Below are positions 26,566-35,740 of a DNA stretch of 64,000 nt, in pieces; positions within the stretch are counted from its first letter, which is position 1; each line of letters begins with the position of its first letter. Both the position numbers and the translations under genes were made by a program. Source of the DNA: an uncultured Parabacteroides sp. (GTDB lineage Bacteria > Bacteroidota > Bacteroidia > Bacteroidales > Tannerellaceae). Where the stretch lies: positions 29,609 through 93,608 of the forward strand of contig UQLN01000011.1 in the NCBI GenBank assembly GCA_900541965.1. Reading direction: 5' to 3'. A model generated the notes under the pieces. The model did not search any database. It was not told where the DNA came from and saw only the letters and a list, made by a program, of their open reading frames with translations.

Positions 26566-27339
26566 TTATAATAAATTCATCAACTTGGCAATCCTACATG
26601 CTTCGAAGGAATTTTTGACATGCAGTTTCTCCAGTATATTCTGGCGATGCCTGTTTACCGTATTTATGCTTATCGACAACAAATCTCCGATTTCCTTGCT
26701 AATCTTTCCCTCCTCGATCAGACGGAGTATTTCTTTTTCCCTGCCGGAGAGGATGTCGTTGCATTTCTGCTTGTCCGGTTGGATAATATCTCCGGTGGAG
26801 GAATTGACAATGATTCCTTCGTATGTTTCATGAGCGGACTTTTCGTAAGAATAGTTATACAGGCAAAGGGCCAGCCACAGATTACCACGGGGCGAACTGC
26901 ATACATAAAAAGTCCGGTGATGAATCGGTATATACTGTCCGGAACGGTCGAGCATACGTATCTTGCTTATAATGTGATAATCGGAACGTTCGGAAACAGG
27001 CAGTTTCTTCAGTAAATGAAAAAAACGGAGCTCCAGGAGATGCTTTTCCGTAAGGTCGTCGGGGTGGATTTTAGAGAAAATCTCTTCCTCCCAGATAGAA
27101 TCGATTTCTTTACTTTCTTCCGTGGAAAGCCCTAATCCCGCAGCAAGCCCGCCGTTGTAGATATAGCTTTTATTCGACTTCAGGTCGCTTAAGACAGCAA
27201 TGGAATTCTCCGTTTCCGCATATCTGCATGCTGTCTGCCGGTGTTTAGCCAGCAAGGCAGGTTGAAGCAAATCCTCTTCAAATGGCTGTTTTAAAAGCTT
27301 TTCATTCAGAGTAGAAACGATATTCATCTTTTTATGCAA
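26566..27339 (-). CDS. LuxR-type transcriptional regulator with an N-terminal PAS-like domain
   Basis: 257 residues. Residues 190-257 form a GerE/LuxR helix-turn-helix (LSGREKEILRLIEEGKISKE, then SINTVNRHRQNILEKL). Residues 40-170 resemble a PAS sensor domain (SDLKSNKSYIYN, IHPDDLTEKHLLELRFF, IPIHHRTFYVC). It has no receiver domain or membrane segment, so it should sense a cytosolic ligand. It is divergent from a DUF1349 gene, with which it shares an overlapping promoter region. Met5 is an alternative start. Confidence 0.87.
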   Translation of the reverse strand: MHKKMNIVSTLNEKLLKQPFEEDLLQPALLAKHRQTACRYAETENSIAVLSDLKSNKSYIYNGGLAAGLGLSTEESKEIDSIWEEEIFSKIHPDDLTEKHLLELRFFHLLKKLPVSERSDYHIISKIRMLDRSGQYIPIHHRTFYVCSSPRGNLWLALCLYNYSYEKSAHETYEGIIVNSSTGDIIQPDKQKCNDILSGREKEILRLIEEGKISKEIGDLLSISINTVNRHRQNILEKLHVKNSFEACRIAKLMNLL

Positions 27340-27380
27340 AATGGTTATTAATCAGTATTGCCAGTTAATGTACGGGATTA

Positions 27381-27396
27381 TACCTTTGCAAAGGTA
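27381..27396. promoter_or_regulatory. Back-to-back divergent -7 boxes forming a 16-base palindrome
   Basis: TACCTTTGCAAAGGTA is a perfect palindrome made of one TAnnTTTG box on each strand with no gap. For the rightward promoter a TTG sits 20 bases upstream at 27358-27360. The leftward promoter has no clear -33 element. Confidence 0.6.
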
Positions 27397-27468
27397 ATTT
27401 TTTCCGGTTATTCTTTGATGTTTAAAGGGGCTTACCGGATAAATAATGTATTTAAAAAACTATATTGT

Positions 27469-28128
27469 ATGAGAAAGTTGATACCTGTGGCGGGTCTGTT
27501 GCTTATGACTGTTTTGTCCCAGCCTGTAAAGTCACAAAGTTTAGAGAAAATGAACTGGTTTAACGAGCCGGAGAAATGGGAAATAAAAGACAATACGCTT
27601 TCCATGTTTGTGACTCCCCAGAGCGACTACTGGCGGATATCCCACTACGGGTTTACAGTGGATGACGCGCCTTTCTATTATGCCCTATATGGTGGAGAGT
27701 TTGAAGCGAAGGTGAAGATTACCGGCGATTACAAAGCCCGTTTCGACCAGATGGGGCTGATGCTTCGTATCGACCACGAAAATTATATTAAAGCAGGCAT
27801 CGAGTATGTGGATGGAAAATTCAACCTGAGTACGGTTGTCACCCATAAAACCAGCGACTGGAGTGTGATAACTCTGGACAAGACGCTTCCGTATGTCTGG
27901 ATAAAAGCTGTAAGACGCTTGGATGCGGTGGAAATATTTTACTCTTATGACGATAAGACTTACACTATGATGCGTAATGCCTATCTGCAGGATAATACGC
28001 CGGTTATGGTAGGGTTGATGGCTGCATGTCCTGATGGAAAAGGGTTTGAAGCAAAGTTCGAACATTTTACGGTAAAGCACCTGCCGGACTTACGCCGTCT
28101 GGAATGGTTGAAAAAGAATGCGGAATAA
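27469..28128 (+). CDS. Exported DUF1349 (concanavalin-like) protein
   Basis: 219 residues from ATG 27469, where a signal peptide begins (MRKLIPV, hydrophobic run, cut after about KSQ). The frame extends upstream to a TTG at 27358, but that stretch contains the promoter. The body shows the DUF1349 pattern: MNWFNEPEKWEIKDNTL, DDAPFYYALYGGEFEAKVKI, DQMGLMLRIDHENYIKAGIE. The fold is a beta-sandwich like that of sugar-binding lectins; the ligand is unknown. The VOC gene follows 17 bases later. The LuxR-type regulator opposite probably controls both. Confidence 0.85.
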   Translation: MRKLIPVAGLLLMTVLSQPVKSQSLEKMNWFNEPEKWEIKDNTLSMFVTPQSDYWRISHYGFTVDDAPFYYALYGGEFEAKVKITGDYKARFDQMGLMLRIDHENYIKAGIEYVDGKFNLSTVVTHKTSDWSVITLDKTLPYVWIKAVRRLDAVEIFYSYDDKTYTMMRNAYLQDNTPVMVGLMAACPDGKGFEAKFEHFTVKHLPDLRRLEWLKKNAE

Positions 28129-28145
28129 AATAAGATTTTGATAGT

Positions 28146-28535
28146 ATGAGAATAGAACATTTAGCCGTCTGGATAGACGATATAGAAGCAATACGCCAGT
28201 TTTACCTGACTTATTTTGAAGTATCCTGTGGTTCGAAATATGTCAACCCTAAAAAGAATTATATTTCATATTTCCTTGCATTCAAGGATGGCGACTGCCG
28301 TATCGAGTTAATGCACAGGCCGGATATTGCAGATAATACGGCAAAAAGAGGACTACTGAAAGGACTGGCACATTTGTCCATCTCCGTAGGCAGTAAAGAA
28401 AAAGTAAACGAACTGACGGAACGTTTGCGTAAAGACGGATATACAATAGAAGGGGAGCCGCGTACTACAGGCGACGGATGCTATGAGAGCGTTGTGCTGG
28501 ACCCGGAAGGTAATTATATTGAGATTACCGAATAA
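28146..28535 (+). CDS. VOC-family (glyoxalase/dioxygenase fold) protein
   Basis: 129 residues with paired beta-alpha-beta-beta-beta modules. Candidate metal ligands are His5 (IEHLAVWI), Glu in CRIELMHR, His in LAHLSISV and Glu in NYIEITE. The set H-E-H-E matches glyoxalase I type metal sites. The substrate cannot be told from sequence. It is the second gene of the DUF1349 unit. Confidence 0.85.
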   Translation: MRIEHLAVWIDDIEAIRQFYLTYFEVSCGSKYVNPKKNYISYFLAFKDGDCRIELMHRPDIADNTAKRGLLKGLAHLSISVGSKEKVNELTERLRKDGYTIEGEPRTTGDGCYESVVLDPEGNYIEITE

Positions 28536-28543
28536 AGATATTG

Positions 28544-29704
28544 TTAATGTGTGGCTTTATACCATGCTGTATCGGTTTTAGCAAAGGCTTTGGTATTTAT
28601 ACTTGGATCGGAAATTGCAATTCCCGAATAGGCATTTAAATACACAGGGCCTTTACCCATGGAATAATAGCTTTTGGTAGCCATACTATAAATTACGGTT
28701 TTCTTCAGTTGCCCATAAAATTGATTCAGAAGTTCGTCGTCATCACACAGCTTTGATACATAATCCCCATAATCAAAGAATATAACAGGGGTATATCCAT
28801 CTAATCTTTGGACCGAATTGATTTTCGAGTAGTCAAAAGAGTAGTGCGTGTTTATATTCTTCATAATGAAAGCCAAGTTATCTAATTCGGAACATACGGT
28901 GACTCCAATGGTTCCACAAGGCATGGCATCATACTTCTCATAAAAAGAGAGGAACTCTTTGCATATACCGTAGTAATCAACATTCCCAAATAGATACTTA
29001 CCAATTTCGGCGTAAGGGAATCCATATGCCATTACTTCTGTTGGAGATGCAATCAGATAATTTGTAACGTCTTTGAGATCGTAGGCCACCTCAATAGACG
29101 ACATGTAGCAATCATCAAACAGAATATATTCCATTTTTGTATTACTATTGGCAATCCCTTTGGCAAAGGTTTTTATATCAATTTGGTATTCACTGCTTAA
29201 TCCTCCAAAATATCTTGTCAGAGGTACACCTTCATACTCCCAATAATCCTTTTGTCCTATATGGCGGGATTTGTTATATTGAACAGGCAACCATCCCATA
29301 CCGTGGCAGCTGACAATCATAGCATAGCGATTAGCCGGTGCTATTTCTTTCACATCATTTATTAGAGAAGTAATCCCTTCCGCGCTTGTAAAAGTAGAGA
29401 CTGTGTAATCTTTGAGATGACTCTGCACAGCATCCCCCTTATCATACTTTATCTCAAATAAAGTCGCCGTAGAGTCTGTTCTGGCAAAAAAGACTATTAA
29501 TCTGCTGCTACTTAAGATGTTTCCTTGGACAGCCTTCTTTAAATCTGCTATATTATTATAAAAATCTGAAGTCAGATTTGTGGACCAAGGCATATACAAG
29601 AATACAGTCTGTTCCGTTTGGGTAGGTATAATTGGCTCTATTTTTTCTTTTTGGCAAGATATGAACCACAGAGAAATAATTAATAGATAAAATAATCTTT
29701 TCAT
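28544..29704 (-). CDS. Clostripain-like (peptidase C11) lipoprotein
   Basis: 386 residues from ATG 29704; an upstream extension in frame lies inside the next gene and is rejected. Lipobox FISC places the lipid on Cys17. The caspase-like catalytic pair is His134 (SCHGMGW) and Cys199 (FDDCYMSS). The C11 family cleaves after Arg or Lys; fragipain of Bacteroides fragilis is a known member. A surface or periplasmic protease is expected. It shares its strand with the acetyltransferase 46 bases upstream. Confidence 0.88.
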   Translation of the reverse strand: MKRLFYLLIISLWFISCQKEKIEPIIPTQTEQTVFLYMPWSTNLTSDFYNNIADLKKAVQGNILSSSRLIVFFARTDSTATLFEIKYDKGDAVQSHLKDYTVSTFTSAEGITSLINDVKEIAPANRYAMIVSCHGMGWLPVQYNKSRHIGQKDYWEYEGVPLTRYFGGLSSEYQIDIKTFAKGIANSNTKMEYILFDDCYMSSIEVAYDLKDVTNYLIASPTEVMAYGFPYAEIGKYLFGNVDYYGICKEFLSFYEKYDAMPCGTIGVTVCSELDNLAFIMKNINTHYSFDYSKINSVQRLDGYTPVIFFDYGDYVSKLCDDDELLNQFYGQLKKTVIYSMATKSYYSMGKGPVYLNAYSGIAISDPSINTKAFAKTDTAWYKATH

Positions 29705-29750
29705 ATTTGTACAATATATGCTTTTTCTATTTTGAATCTTTTGTCTCGGA

Positions 29751-30956
29751 TTAAAAGTAATCGGAGAAATAGGGTTTCTTTGTCGGAATAAGTTTTTCCA
29801 GCAAGCGTAATGTTTTTGCATTCGTTTTTAAACGTTCGGTCTTATGTAAATAGGCTGGCGATTTATAACTCATCAGCATCGTTGAAAGTGTACGGATATC
29901 CAGTTCTACAGCATCTCCAATGGGGTCCTTAACCACTTCGATTTCGTTGTTTACATTTTGACGGACTCCGAAAACACCATTATTCCATTCGGCAGTCGCA
30001 TCTTTAACTATAAAATGAAACGGCCTGATTTCATCATCCCAGGGATAAGTCTTCAGAAATTCGGCAACATCGACAATCCGTGCCATATAATAGGGTTCTA
30101 TTGTTTCGACAATATGGCTGTCTTCCAATTCAAATGCTATAGGTTCGTTTAAATAGCTGTCGCCCCGTACTTCATCAATCATAGAAAAATGAGCACCTAC
30201 AAAGTTCCATAAACCATGTTTTGCCTCCTGCGTAAGGTAAAAGGCTTCCTTAATATGGAAAATATCTCCTTCCACCCAATAAAACAGGCAACCCTGAGGT
30301 TGGTTGTCGGAATCATAATAGACGGCTGCCGTCCGTTCATCCTCATTTTCCCAGCGCCAATATTCGTCCCATTCTATTTTATTACGGATAAGAGCTCCGT
30401 GCATTTGATGGGCGTAGCGGTCGTATACGAGTTTAACGTCTTCGTCGGTTACATCCAGCCTTTCCACAAATCCCGGAACATCCACATGTTTAGGTAGTTG
30501 CGTATCTTTAAATGAGTAAGTCATATGGTCGGAGATAATCTCCCAGCCTTTACGCCGGTAATAGGGAATGGAATAGGGGAAAAGGTAAGAAACATACTGT
30601 CCGGCCTGGCGCATTTTTTTCAGAGCTTCTATTATCAGATCGTTCATCAATCCCATATTTGCATATTCAGGGTATGTGCCGACTCCGGTGACGCCTCCCA
30701 TATCAAATATTTTGCCGTGTATATTTACCTTACAGGGATAAATACAAATCTGCGAAATCAATTCATCTTCGGGTGTAAACCATCCGAATACTTCAGCTTC
30801 CTGCAAGACGGGACGTTTCGAACGGATAAGTTCGCCGTCCTGGTATCCGCTTTCCTGCAAATCCCGGTCTGTGACCTGGAAAACATACCGCATTAATTCA
30901 TTGTACTGGTCTATATATTTAAGAGTTACCGGCTTTATTTGTAGTTTATGTTTCAT
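29751..30956 (-). CDS. Eis-like GNAT N-acetyltransferase
   Basis: 401 residues with the Eis layout: two GNAT-like domains and a C-terminal sterol-carrier-like domain. The acetyl-CoA site is GVGTYPEYANMGLMNDLI near residues 90-107, and the second half contains FPYSIPYYRRKGWE. The C-terminal carboxylate and the Tyr used as acid in mycobacterial Eis cannot be placed surely here. The natural substrate is unknown; Eis proteins acetylate amines, including aminoglycosides. Confidence 0.85.
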   Translation of the reverse strand: MKHKLQIKPVTLKYIDQYNELMRYVFQVTDRDLQESGYQDGELIRSKRPVLQEAEVFGWFTPEDELISQICIYPCKVNIHGKIFDMGGVTGVGTYPEYANMGLMNDLIIEALKKMRQAGQYVSYLFPYSIPYYRRKGWEIISDHMTYSFKDTQLPKHVDVPGFVERLDVTDEDVKLVYDRYAHQMHGALIRNKIEWDEYWRWENEDERTAAVYYDSDNQPQGCLFYWVEGDIFHIKEAFYLTQEAKHGLWNFVGAHFSMIDEVRGDSYLNEPIAFELEDSHIVETIEPYYMARIVDVAEFLKTYPWDDEIRPFHFIVKDATAEWNNGVFGVRQNVNNEIEVVKDPIGDAVELDIRTLSTMLMSYKSPAYLHKTERLKTNAKTLRLLEKLIPTKKPYFSDYF

Positions 30957-31230
30957 CCTGTCTCTTGTTTTATTTGGTTTGTTTTATTCTGTTTTCATTG
31001 TCGTGGCAAGATAATGCTTTTTCTTCAAAAGACGGAAACAAAAAATGTCAAACAAGTGAAGAGAGGCCAATTTTGTCAAAATGATAAAATACCCTATTCA
31101 TATATCGCCTGTACGGGATAATTTCCGGAGGGCTTGAAAATACGCAACTCTCGTGAGGTTTCGTTTTATCTATTTGTCGTTGGAAATGGCGTAGAGCTTA
31201 CTTGTTGAATTGGATGCGGAAATTAATTTA
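30957..31230. other. Gene-free stretch
   Basis: Part of an 805-base gap between the acetyltransferase start and the glycoside hydrolase terminator. I see no gene, tRNA or clear promoter here; the remainder of the gap holds the repeats listed next. Confidence 0.5.
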
Positions 31231-31313
31231 TTAGACGCGAATGACGCTAAAAACGCAGATTAATACATGCTTTATATTTCTTAATCCGCGTTTTCTGCGT
31301 GATCCGCATCTAA
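31231..31313. repeat. Interspersed-type palindromic repeat (DR-like ACGC-rich arms)
   Basis: Two 33-base arms, 31231-31263 and 31281-31313, pair at about 27 of 33 positions around a 17-base loop. Each arm starts with TTAGA and ends with GATTAA and contains repeated ACGC/GCGG units. Similar palindromes are scattered in Bacteroidetes genomes; copy number here is unknown. Confidence 0.6.
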
Positions 31314-31423
31314 ATATATTGTTGTGTTTTATGGAAAATAATAATCTATTTAACATTCGCGTCCGGTTCGGTTTTATAACCATTCCAGAAACGCGTTCCT
31401 GCTCAATAACATCAAAAAACGAA

Positions 31424-31467
31424 ACATATATGCTTTGAAGTCAAAACATATATGTTTTAAAGTTAAA
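31424..31467. repeat. Tandem 22-base repeat, two copies
   Basis: Unit 31424-31445 and unit 31446-31467 share the frame ACATATATG-TTT-AAGT-AAA and differ at three bases. A worn third unit (ATATAGG...) follows. The purpose is unknown. Confidence 0.5.
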
Positions 31468-31704
31468 ATATAGGTGTTTTTTTCTCTAAAAATAGTAGGA
31501 ATTAGTACCAATACTAATTGAATTTACTCTCCGGGAAAGAGAAAAAAGGTCCCGGACAAGTATAAAAAGCCTGCTTTTTAACATGAAAAAGGACCTGATT
31601 CTTCCTGAAATCTCTTTTATGTAAAAATGTGGAGTTAGCAGAAAGGCAACTATTGTGATAAAGTGTTGACTGATGGGGTGAAATGATGATATTTTGTAAT
31701 ATGG

Positions 31705-31756
31705 AAAAAGGGAGGCGTGCCGGAAACCAATACGGATATTCCGGCACATCTCCCTG
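31705..31756 (-). terminator. Terminator of the polysaccharide utilisation locus
   Basis: GGGAGGCGTGCCGGAA (31710-31725) pairs with TTCCGGCACATCTCCC (31739-31754) with two mismatches. A-runs and T-runs on both sides make it usable from either strand. It lies 6 bases past the stop codon of the glycoside hydrolase gene. Confidence 0.85.
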
Positions 31757-31761
31757 CCTTT

Positions 31762-34095
31762 TTATTGGGATACCGCAAATATAGAACTTACAGGTGCCAA
31801 CTGTAAATTTATTTTGGTATAGGTTTCACCTTGCTTGTCTTTCAGGTATTCGACATTTTCCCATTTTTCAATCGCTCCGGTATGCGGGTTCCAGCATTCC
31901 AGCTTCAAATCACCTTTCAGAGTAACCCATGTGTTTACCGCTTTGTCGGTAGAGTTTGCAAACAGATAAATATCCTTCCCATCTTTTTGTTTATGGATAT
32001 AGGATAACTGTCCCAACTTCTCGGACGGAAGATTCCGGTACTCATTCACTCCCAAAAGCGGACGGGTTAAAGCATCCGGTTGATTCAGGGCTTCTACTAC
32101 ATCGATTTTTACATCCGGATCGGGGAGTAGGGCTGCAATAGCTTCTGCTAATGCATCTTTTTCCGCCAATGGCAGGAAGATAGCTTCCCCTCCTTTGTCA
32201 TTCCGGGTTGAAGTGCTTTCCTGCGGTATATTTCCCATCGGGTCGATATTGAAAATTTCCCGGATAATGGTAACGACTTCTTCATCCTTTCCGAACTCGG
32301 ACGATTTGGATGGTAGTAAATGGGTAGCCAATATTTTTCCGCCGGCATTATAATATGCCTGGATTTTCTTTAGTGTTTCTACGGAAAGTACTTTGGCTGC
32401 CGGCATAATCAGTAGTTTATAAGCCTGATGTGTCTGTTTCGTATCCAGGAAGATTTTACCATCTTGTATCCGGTATTTGTCTTTTTGCAGCTCTTCCGGA
32501 TGGACAAAGGTAAAGTCTTGTCGTATCTGTCCGGTCAACATATCTCCAATCCGGTTGTAATCGGTATAGGGAGGTACATCTTTGCCGATGGTCGGACGGT
32601 TGGGATTATCCAGTTCGTACCAGGCTTCCAACGATTCGATCGGGTAGAGGAGTGCTATATCCGCAACACGGTTTCCTCCTTCCAGTAAAGATACCGAACG
32701 GCCTACATAATCGCTATAGTGGTGTAAAGCCGGGCCGAGTAATTTACTGTAGTGGGCAATCAACGGCGGAATTTTTACAATATCCGGATTATACCACATG
32801 CCATGAGGAACAAGGAAGTTTACACCGCGAACCATTACTTCCATAGCTCCGCGATACAACATAAACGAGTCCATTTCTGCAATATAATTACCATATATTT
32901 CTACGGCCACATTCGGACGGTCGTGTACATCGGCGGCAGAACTAATCAATTTGAATCCCGGGCGGCCATAAGGGTATCCGTGAATCGCATCCATCAGGGG
33001 TACAGGGGTATGACGGTAATACTTAAAGGGATCGCCATACATGTCGACGGTTGTCGGTTCATAATTTCCAGGTGGGTGCCCCATGCTCAACAGCCCGTGT
33101 TGTGTACTCCATTCCGCTACTTTCTTCGGGTAGCCTTCACCTACCATTTCAGCACGCAAACCGTAGAAAGCAACACGGGTGGCTTCTGTTTCTTCGCCTA
33201 TATTATACCATAAAGCCGGATAATAGAGGACTGCCTTTTTATTGTAACGTTTCTCGAAGTTCCGAGTCAAAGCCTGGTTCCAGAAACGGGAGTTGCCCAG
33301 ATACCCAACATCATCAAAGAAAGTCCTTCTGACCGTGTTACCGAAATAATCCTTGAAGCGTGTCGCATATTGTTCATACGTCATGGAGATGAAATGGTCG
33401 ATTGCTTCCGGGTCCATATAATCCAAACGGGAATCTACATTATATTCCAGATAGAAAGACATGATTTTCCATTTGCCGGAAGGAGCATTCCATTGCAATT
33501 GGCCATTGTGTACATCGTCTGTTAAATCAATGCGTTCCAATGTCTCCATATTCATGGCTACCGCTCCCATGAAAAGGTCTTTAACCGGTACCTTCATATT
33601 TACAACCATAGGACCGGAAATATCTTTTTCCTGTTTGGATAATCTTTTCTGGGTATATTGGGGATATTCTTTCGTTAGTTTGCCGCCCATCACTCCACTG
33701 GGAAAATCCACATCATCATATAAAATCACTTCTGTTCCCAGTTCATGAGAACATTCAAGGATATCCCGGTACCGGTCGAAATATCCGTCGGACAGATATT
33801 CGGGCGTTGTTCCGGGACAAATACCTGTACCTCCCCACATCTGAGCTGGGGTTAACGGCAATATTGCCACACCGCCGAAACCGTCTTTCCGGTATGCATC
33901 CGTTATTTGTTCATAAATACCCTCCTTTGTCAACTCTCCGTTGATATGCCAAAAAGGTTGCGGCCGATACTTGTTGGGCGGGCTTGCGAAATTGGTTTTC
34001 CACTCTTTTTGATTATCAGATGTGGAGCTGCAAGCCCCACATCCGATTAATAGAAAGAGTATTCCCGCTACAATTTCTTGGTTGCGTTTTCTCAT
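31762..34095 (-). CDS. Lipoprotein glycoside hydrolase, GH106-like
   Basis: 777 residues. A lipobox LIGC puts the lipid on Cys19. The first 300 residues match rhamnosidase-type GH106 and related enzymes: PP-YRPQPFWHINGELTKEGI, then GFGGVAILPL, ILYDDVDFPSGVMGGKL. The last third is beta-rich. It is about 200 residues shorter than typical GH106, and I could not fix the catalytic pair, so the specificity is open. It is the third gene after SusC and SusD and 16 bases from SusD. It probably acts on the glycan bound by that pair, at the cell surface or in the periplasm. Confidence 0.78.
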   Translation of the reverse strand: MRKRNQEIVAGILFLLIGCGACSSTSDNQKEWKTNFASPPNKYRPQPFWHINGELTKEGIYEQITDAYRKDGFGGVAILPLTPAQMWGGTGICPGTTPEYLSDGYFDRYRDILECSHELGTEVILYDDVDFPSGVMGGKLTKEYPQYTQKRLSKQEKDISGPMVVNMKVPVKDLFMGAVAMNMETLERIDLTDDVHNGQLQWNAPSGKWKIMSFYLEYNVDSRLDYMDPEAIDHFISMTYEQYATRFKDYFGNTVRRTFFDDVGYLGNSRFWNQALTRNFEKRYNKKAVLYYPALWYNIGEETEATRVAFYGLRAEMVGEGYPKKVAEWSTQHGLLSMGHPPGNYEPTTVDMYGDPFKYYRHTPVPLMDAIHGYPYGRPGFKLISSAADVHDRPNVAVEIYGNYIAEMDSFMLYRGAMEVMVRGVNFLVPHGMWYNPDIVKIPPLIAHYSKLLGPALHHYSDYVGRSVSLLEGGNRVADIALLYPIESLEAWYELDNPNRPTIGKDVPPYTDYNRIGDMLTGQIRQDFTFVHPEELQKDKYRIQDGKIFLDTKQTHQAYKLLIMPAAKVLSVETLKKIQAYYNAGGKILATHLLPSKSSEFGKDEEVVTIIREIFNIDPMGNIPQESTSTRNDKGGEAIFLPLAEKDALAEAIAALLPDPDVKIDVVEALNQPDALTRPLLGVNEYRNLPSEKLGQLSYIHKQKDGKDIYLFANSTDKAVNTWVTLKGDLKLECWNPHTGAIEKWENVEYLKDKQGETYTKINLQLAPVSSIFAVSQ

Positions 34096-34111
34096 TACTT
34101 AAGTATTATAA

Positions 34112-35728
34112 TTAATTGTATCCCGGGTTTTGTTCCAGGCTCTTATTGCTCTTCTGTATTTCGGAATAATGGATAGGCAACAGGAAAAATGCGTCTTTCC
34201 ATTCTTTCTCACGCGAAGTTAATGATAAAGTATAACGTTTGTACGAATATGCATTCCCTTCTTTTTCAATAATTGTTCCGATTATCGGAGTATTATCCGT
34301 AATTTTCCAACGACGCAAGTCAAAATAGCGGTGTCCTTCGAATGCCAGTTCGATCTGCCGTTCGTGGTAGATTCGCTTCAGCAGGTTGTCACCTGTATCT
34401 TCAACGTCCGGCATGTCTACACTTTTACGGCTTCTTACTTTGTTGATATATTCACGTGCCACATCCTCATGCCCCAAATGGTATTCCGCTTCCGCATAAT
34501 TCAGATACATTTCTGCCAGACGGAAATAGGGGTAAGGTGTCGTGTAGTGATAATTGAAAGAATAAGTGCCTAATGATTCGTCCTGGAATTTCCTCATGTA
34601 ATAACTTGTCATTGTCATATCCTGTGTCAACATATCCGCACCTTTCTGGAAGGTTTCAATGATACGTCCATCAATAGACTTGGAACCGTTGTAGTAAATG
34701 CAATCATAGAAACGCGGGTCCCTGTTCTTGTAAGGATCTGCCGGGTCATAGATTGAATTTGGGTTTACTTCGCCTGTTGTGCTGTTTAATACCGGGATTT
34801 CTCCATCGATTGTTTCATACGCATCAACTATATTTTGAGAAGGTGTACCCCAGCCACGGCCGCCATCGGCTGGTGAAGCAAAATAAGCATCCCTCTGATG
34901 ACTGTAAGTTTCACTGAATTCGCGGGCGAATATATATTCACTGTTTCCGGCATCCAGGAACATAGTCCGGTAGTCATCGCATAATTCATATCCTTTGTCG
35001 AATAAATCTTTTGCCGCATCGGATGCTTGTTGCCATCGGCCTTTATCATTGTTCGGATTATTTAACGGACTGGCATAATAAAGCAGGACTCTGGCTTTTA
35101 AGGCACGGGCTGCATTGGCGCTTGCCCGGTTCCGCTCCTTCGGGCGGTCGGGTAATGTTTCGATTACATCCTTCAAATCTTTTAGAATATAAGTGACGCA
35201 TTCGTCATAGGTATTCCGTTTTACTTGCGACCAGTCGCTATCGATACTATATGCTTCTTCAATAATCGGAACGCCTCCGTATGCCCAGATCAGTTTGGCA
35301 TAGGTATAAGCCCGGAGAAACTTGATTTCTGCAGTCATTTCTTTTTTGAAATCGTCCGATACTTCCGAAGTTTCGATGTTCTTAAAGTAAGTGTTGATAT
35401 TACGGAGATAACTGTATCCGGTATTCCAGAAATGCAGGATATCGTTTACACCGCCTATATTATCCGAAGTCAGTATATTTTCCCGTATGTTATTACAACC
35501 TCCATCGTTATATTTCTGATAAACCTCATCGGTAAAGAATGGCAGGTAGAAAAAGTTACCCGTGTTTCCCAATGTATTGTATTGGTCGTTCACAAACATT
35601 TTGATCAGATTCTGGTCCTGCCATAAAACAGGGTCAGAATAACTATCGGTCGGAGTTATATCCAATACATCGCTGCAAGATGCCAAAAACATCATCGAGC
35701 AGGTTAATCCTATATATAATTTCTTCAT
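34112..35728 (-). CDS. SusD/RagB-type glycan-binding lipoprotein
   Basis: 538 residues with the lipoprotein start (FLASC, lipid on Cys18) and the family's TPR-based fold. Markers include LRAYTYAKLIWAYGGVPI in the middle and RLAEMYLNYAEAEYHLG and ERQIELAFEGHRYFDLRRW near the end. It sits on the SusC barrel at the outer surface and hands over oligosaccharide. The SusC gene ends 12 bases upstream. Confidence 0.95.
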   Translation of the reverse strand: MKKLYIGLTCSMMFLASCSDVLDITPTDSYSDPVLWQDQNLIKMFVNDQYNTLGNTGNFFYLPFFTDEVYQKYNDGGCNNIRENILTSDNIGGVNDILHFWNTGYSYLRNINTYFKNIETSEVSDDFKKEMTAEIKFLRAYTYAKLIWAYGGVPIIEEAYSIDSDWSQVKRNTYDECVTYILKDLKDVIETLPDRPKERNRASANAARALKARVLLYYASPLNNPNNDKGRWQQASDAAKDLFDKGYELCDDYRTMFLDAGNSEYIFAREFSETYSHQRDAYFASPADGGRGWGTPSQNIVDAYETIDGEIPVLNSTTGEVNPNSIYDPADPYKNRDPRFYDCIYYNGSKSIDGRIIETFQKGADMLTQDMTMTSYYMRKFQDESLGTYSFNYHYTTPYPYFRLAEMYLNYAEAEYHLGHEDVAREYINKVRSRKSVDMPDVEDTGDNLLKRIYHERQIELAFEGHRYFDLRRWKITDNTPIIGTIIEKEGNAYSYKRYTLSLTSREKEWKDAFFLLPIHYSEIQKSNKSLEQNPGYN

Positions 35729-35740
35729 AATGTATTTCCT

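Noticed and set aside
29705..29821. Extension of the clostripain-like gene into the acetyltransferase gene
   Set aside because: It lies antisense-free but in another frame of a real gene and precedes the lipoprotein signal at 29704.
31241..31438. 65-codon frame inside the repeat-containing gap
   Set aside because: It is formed by the arms of the palindromic repeat and has no ribosome site or homology.
31546..31610. AGGTCC/GGACCT inverted repeat
   Set aside because: Six bases over a long AT-rich loop are expected by chance at this length.
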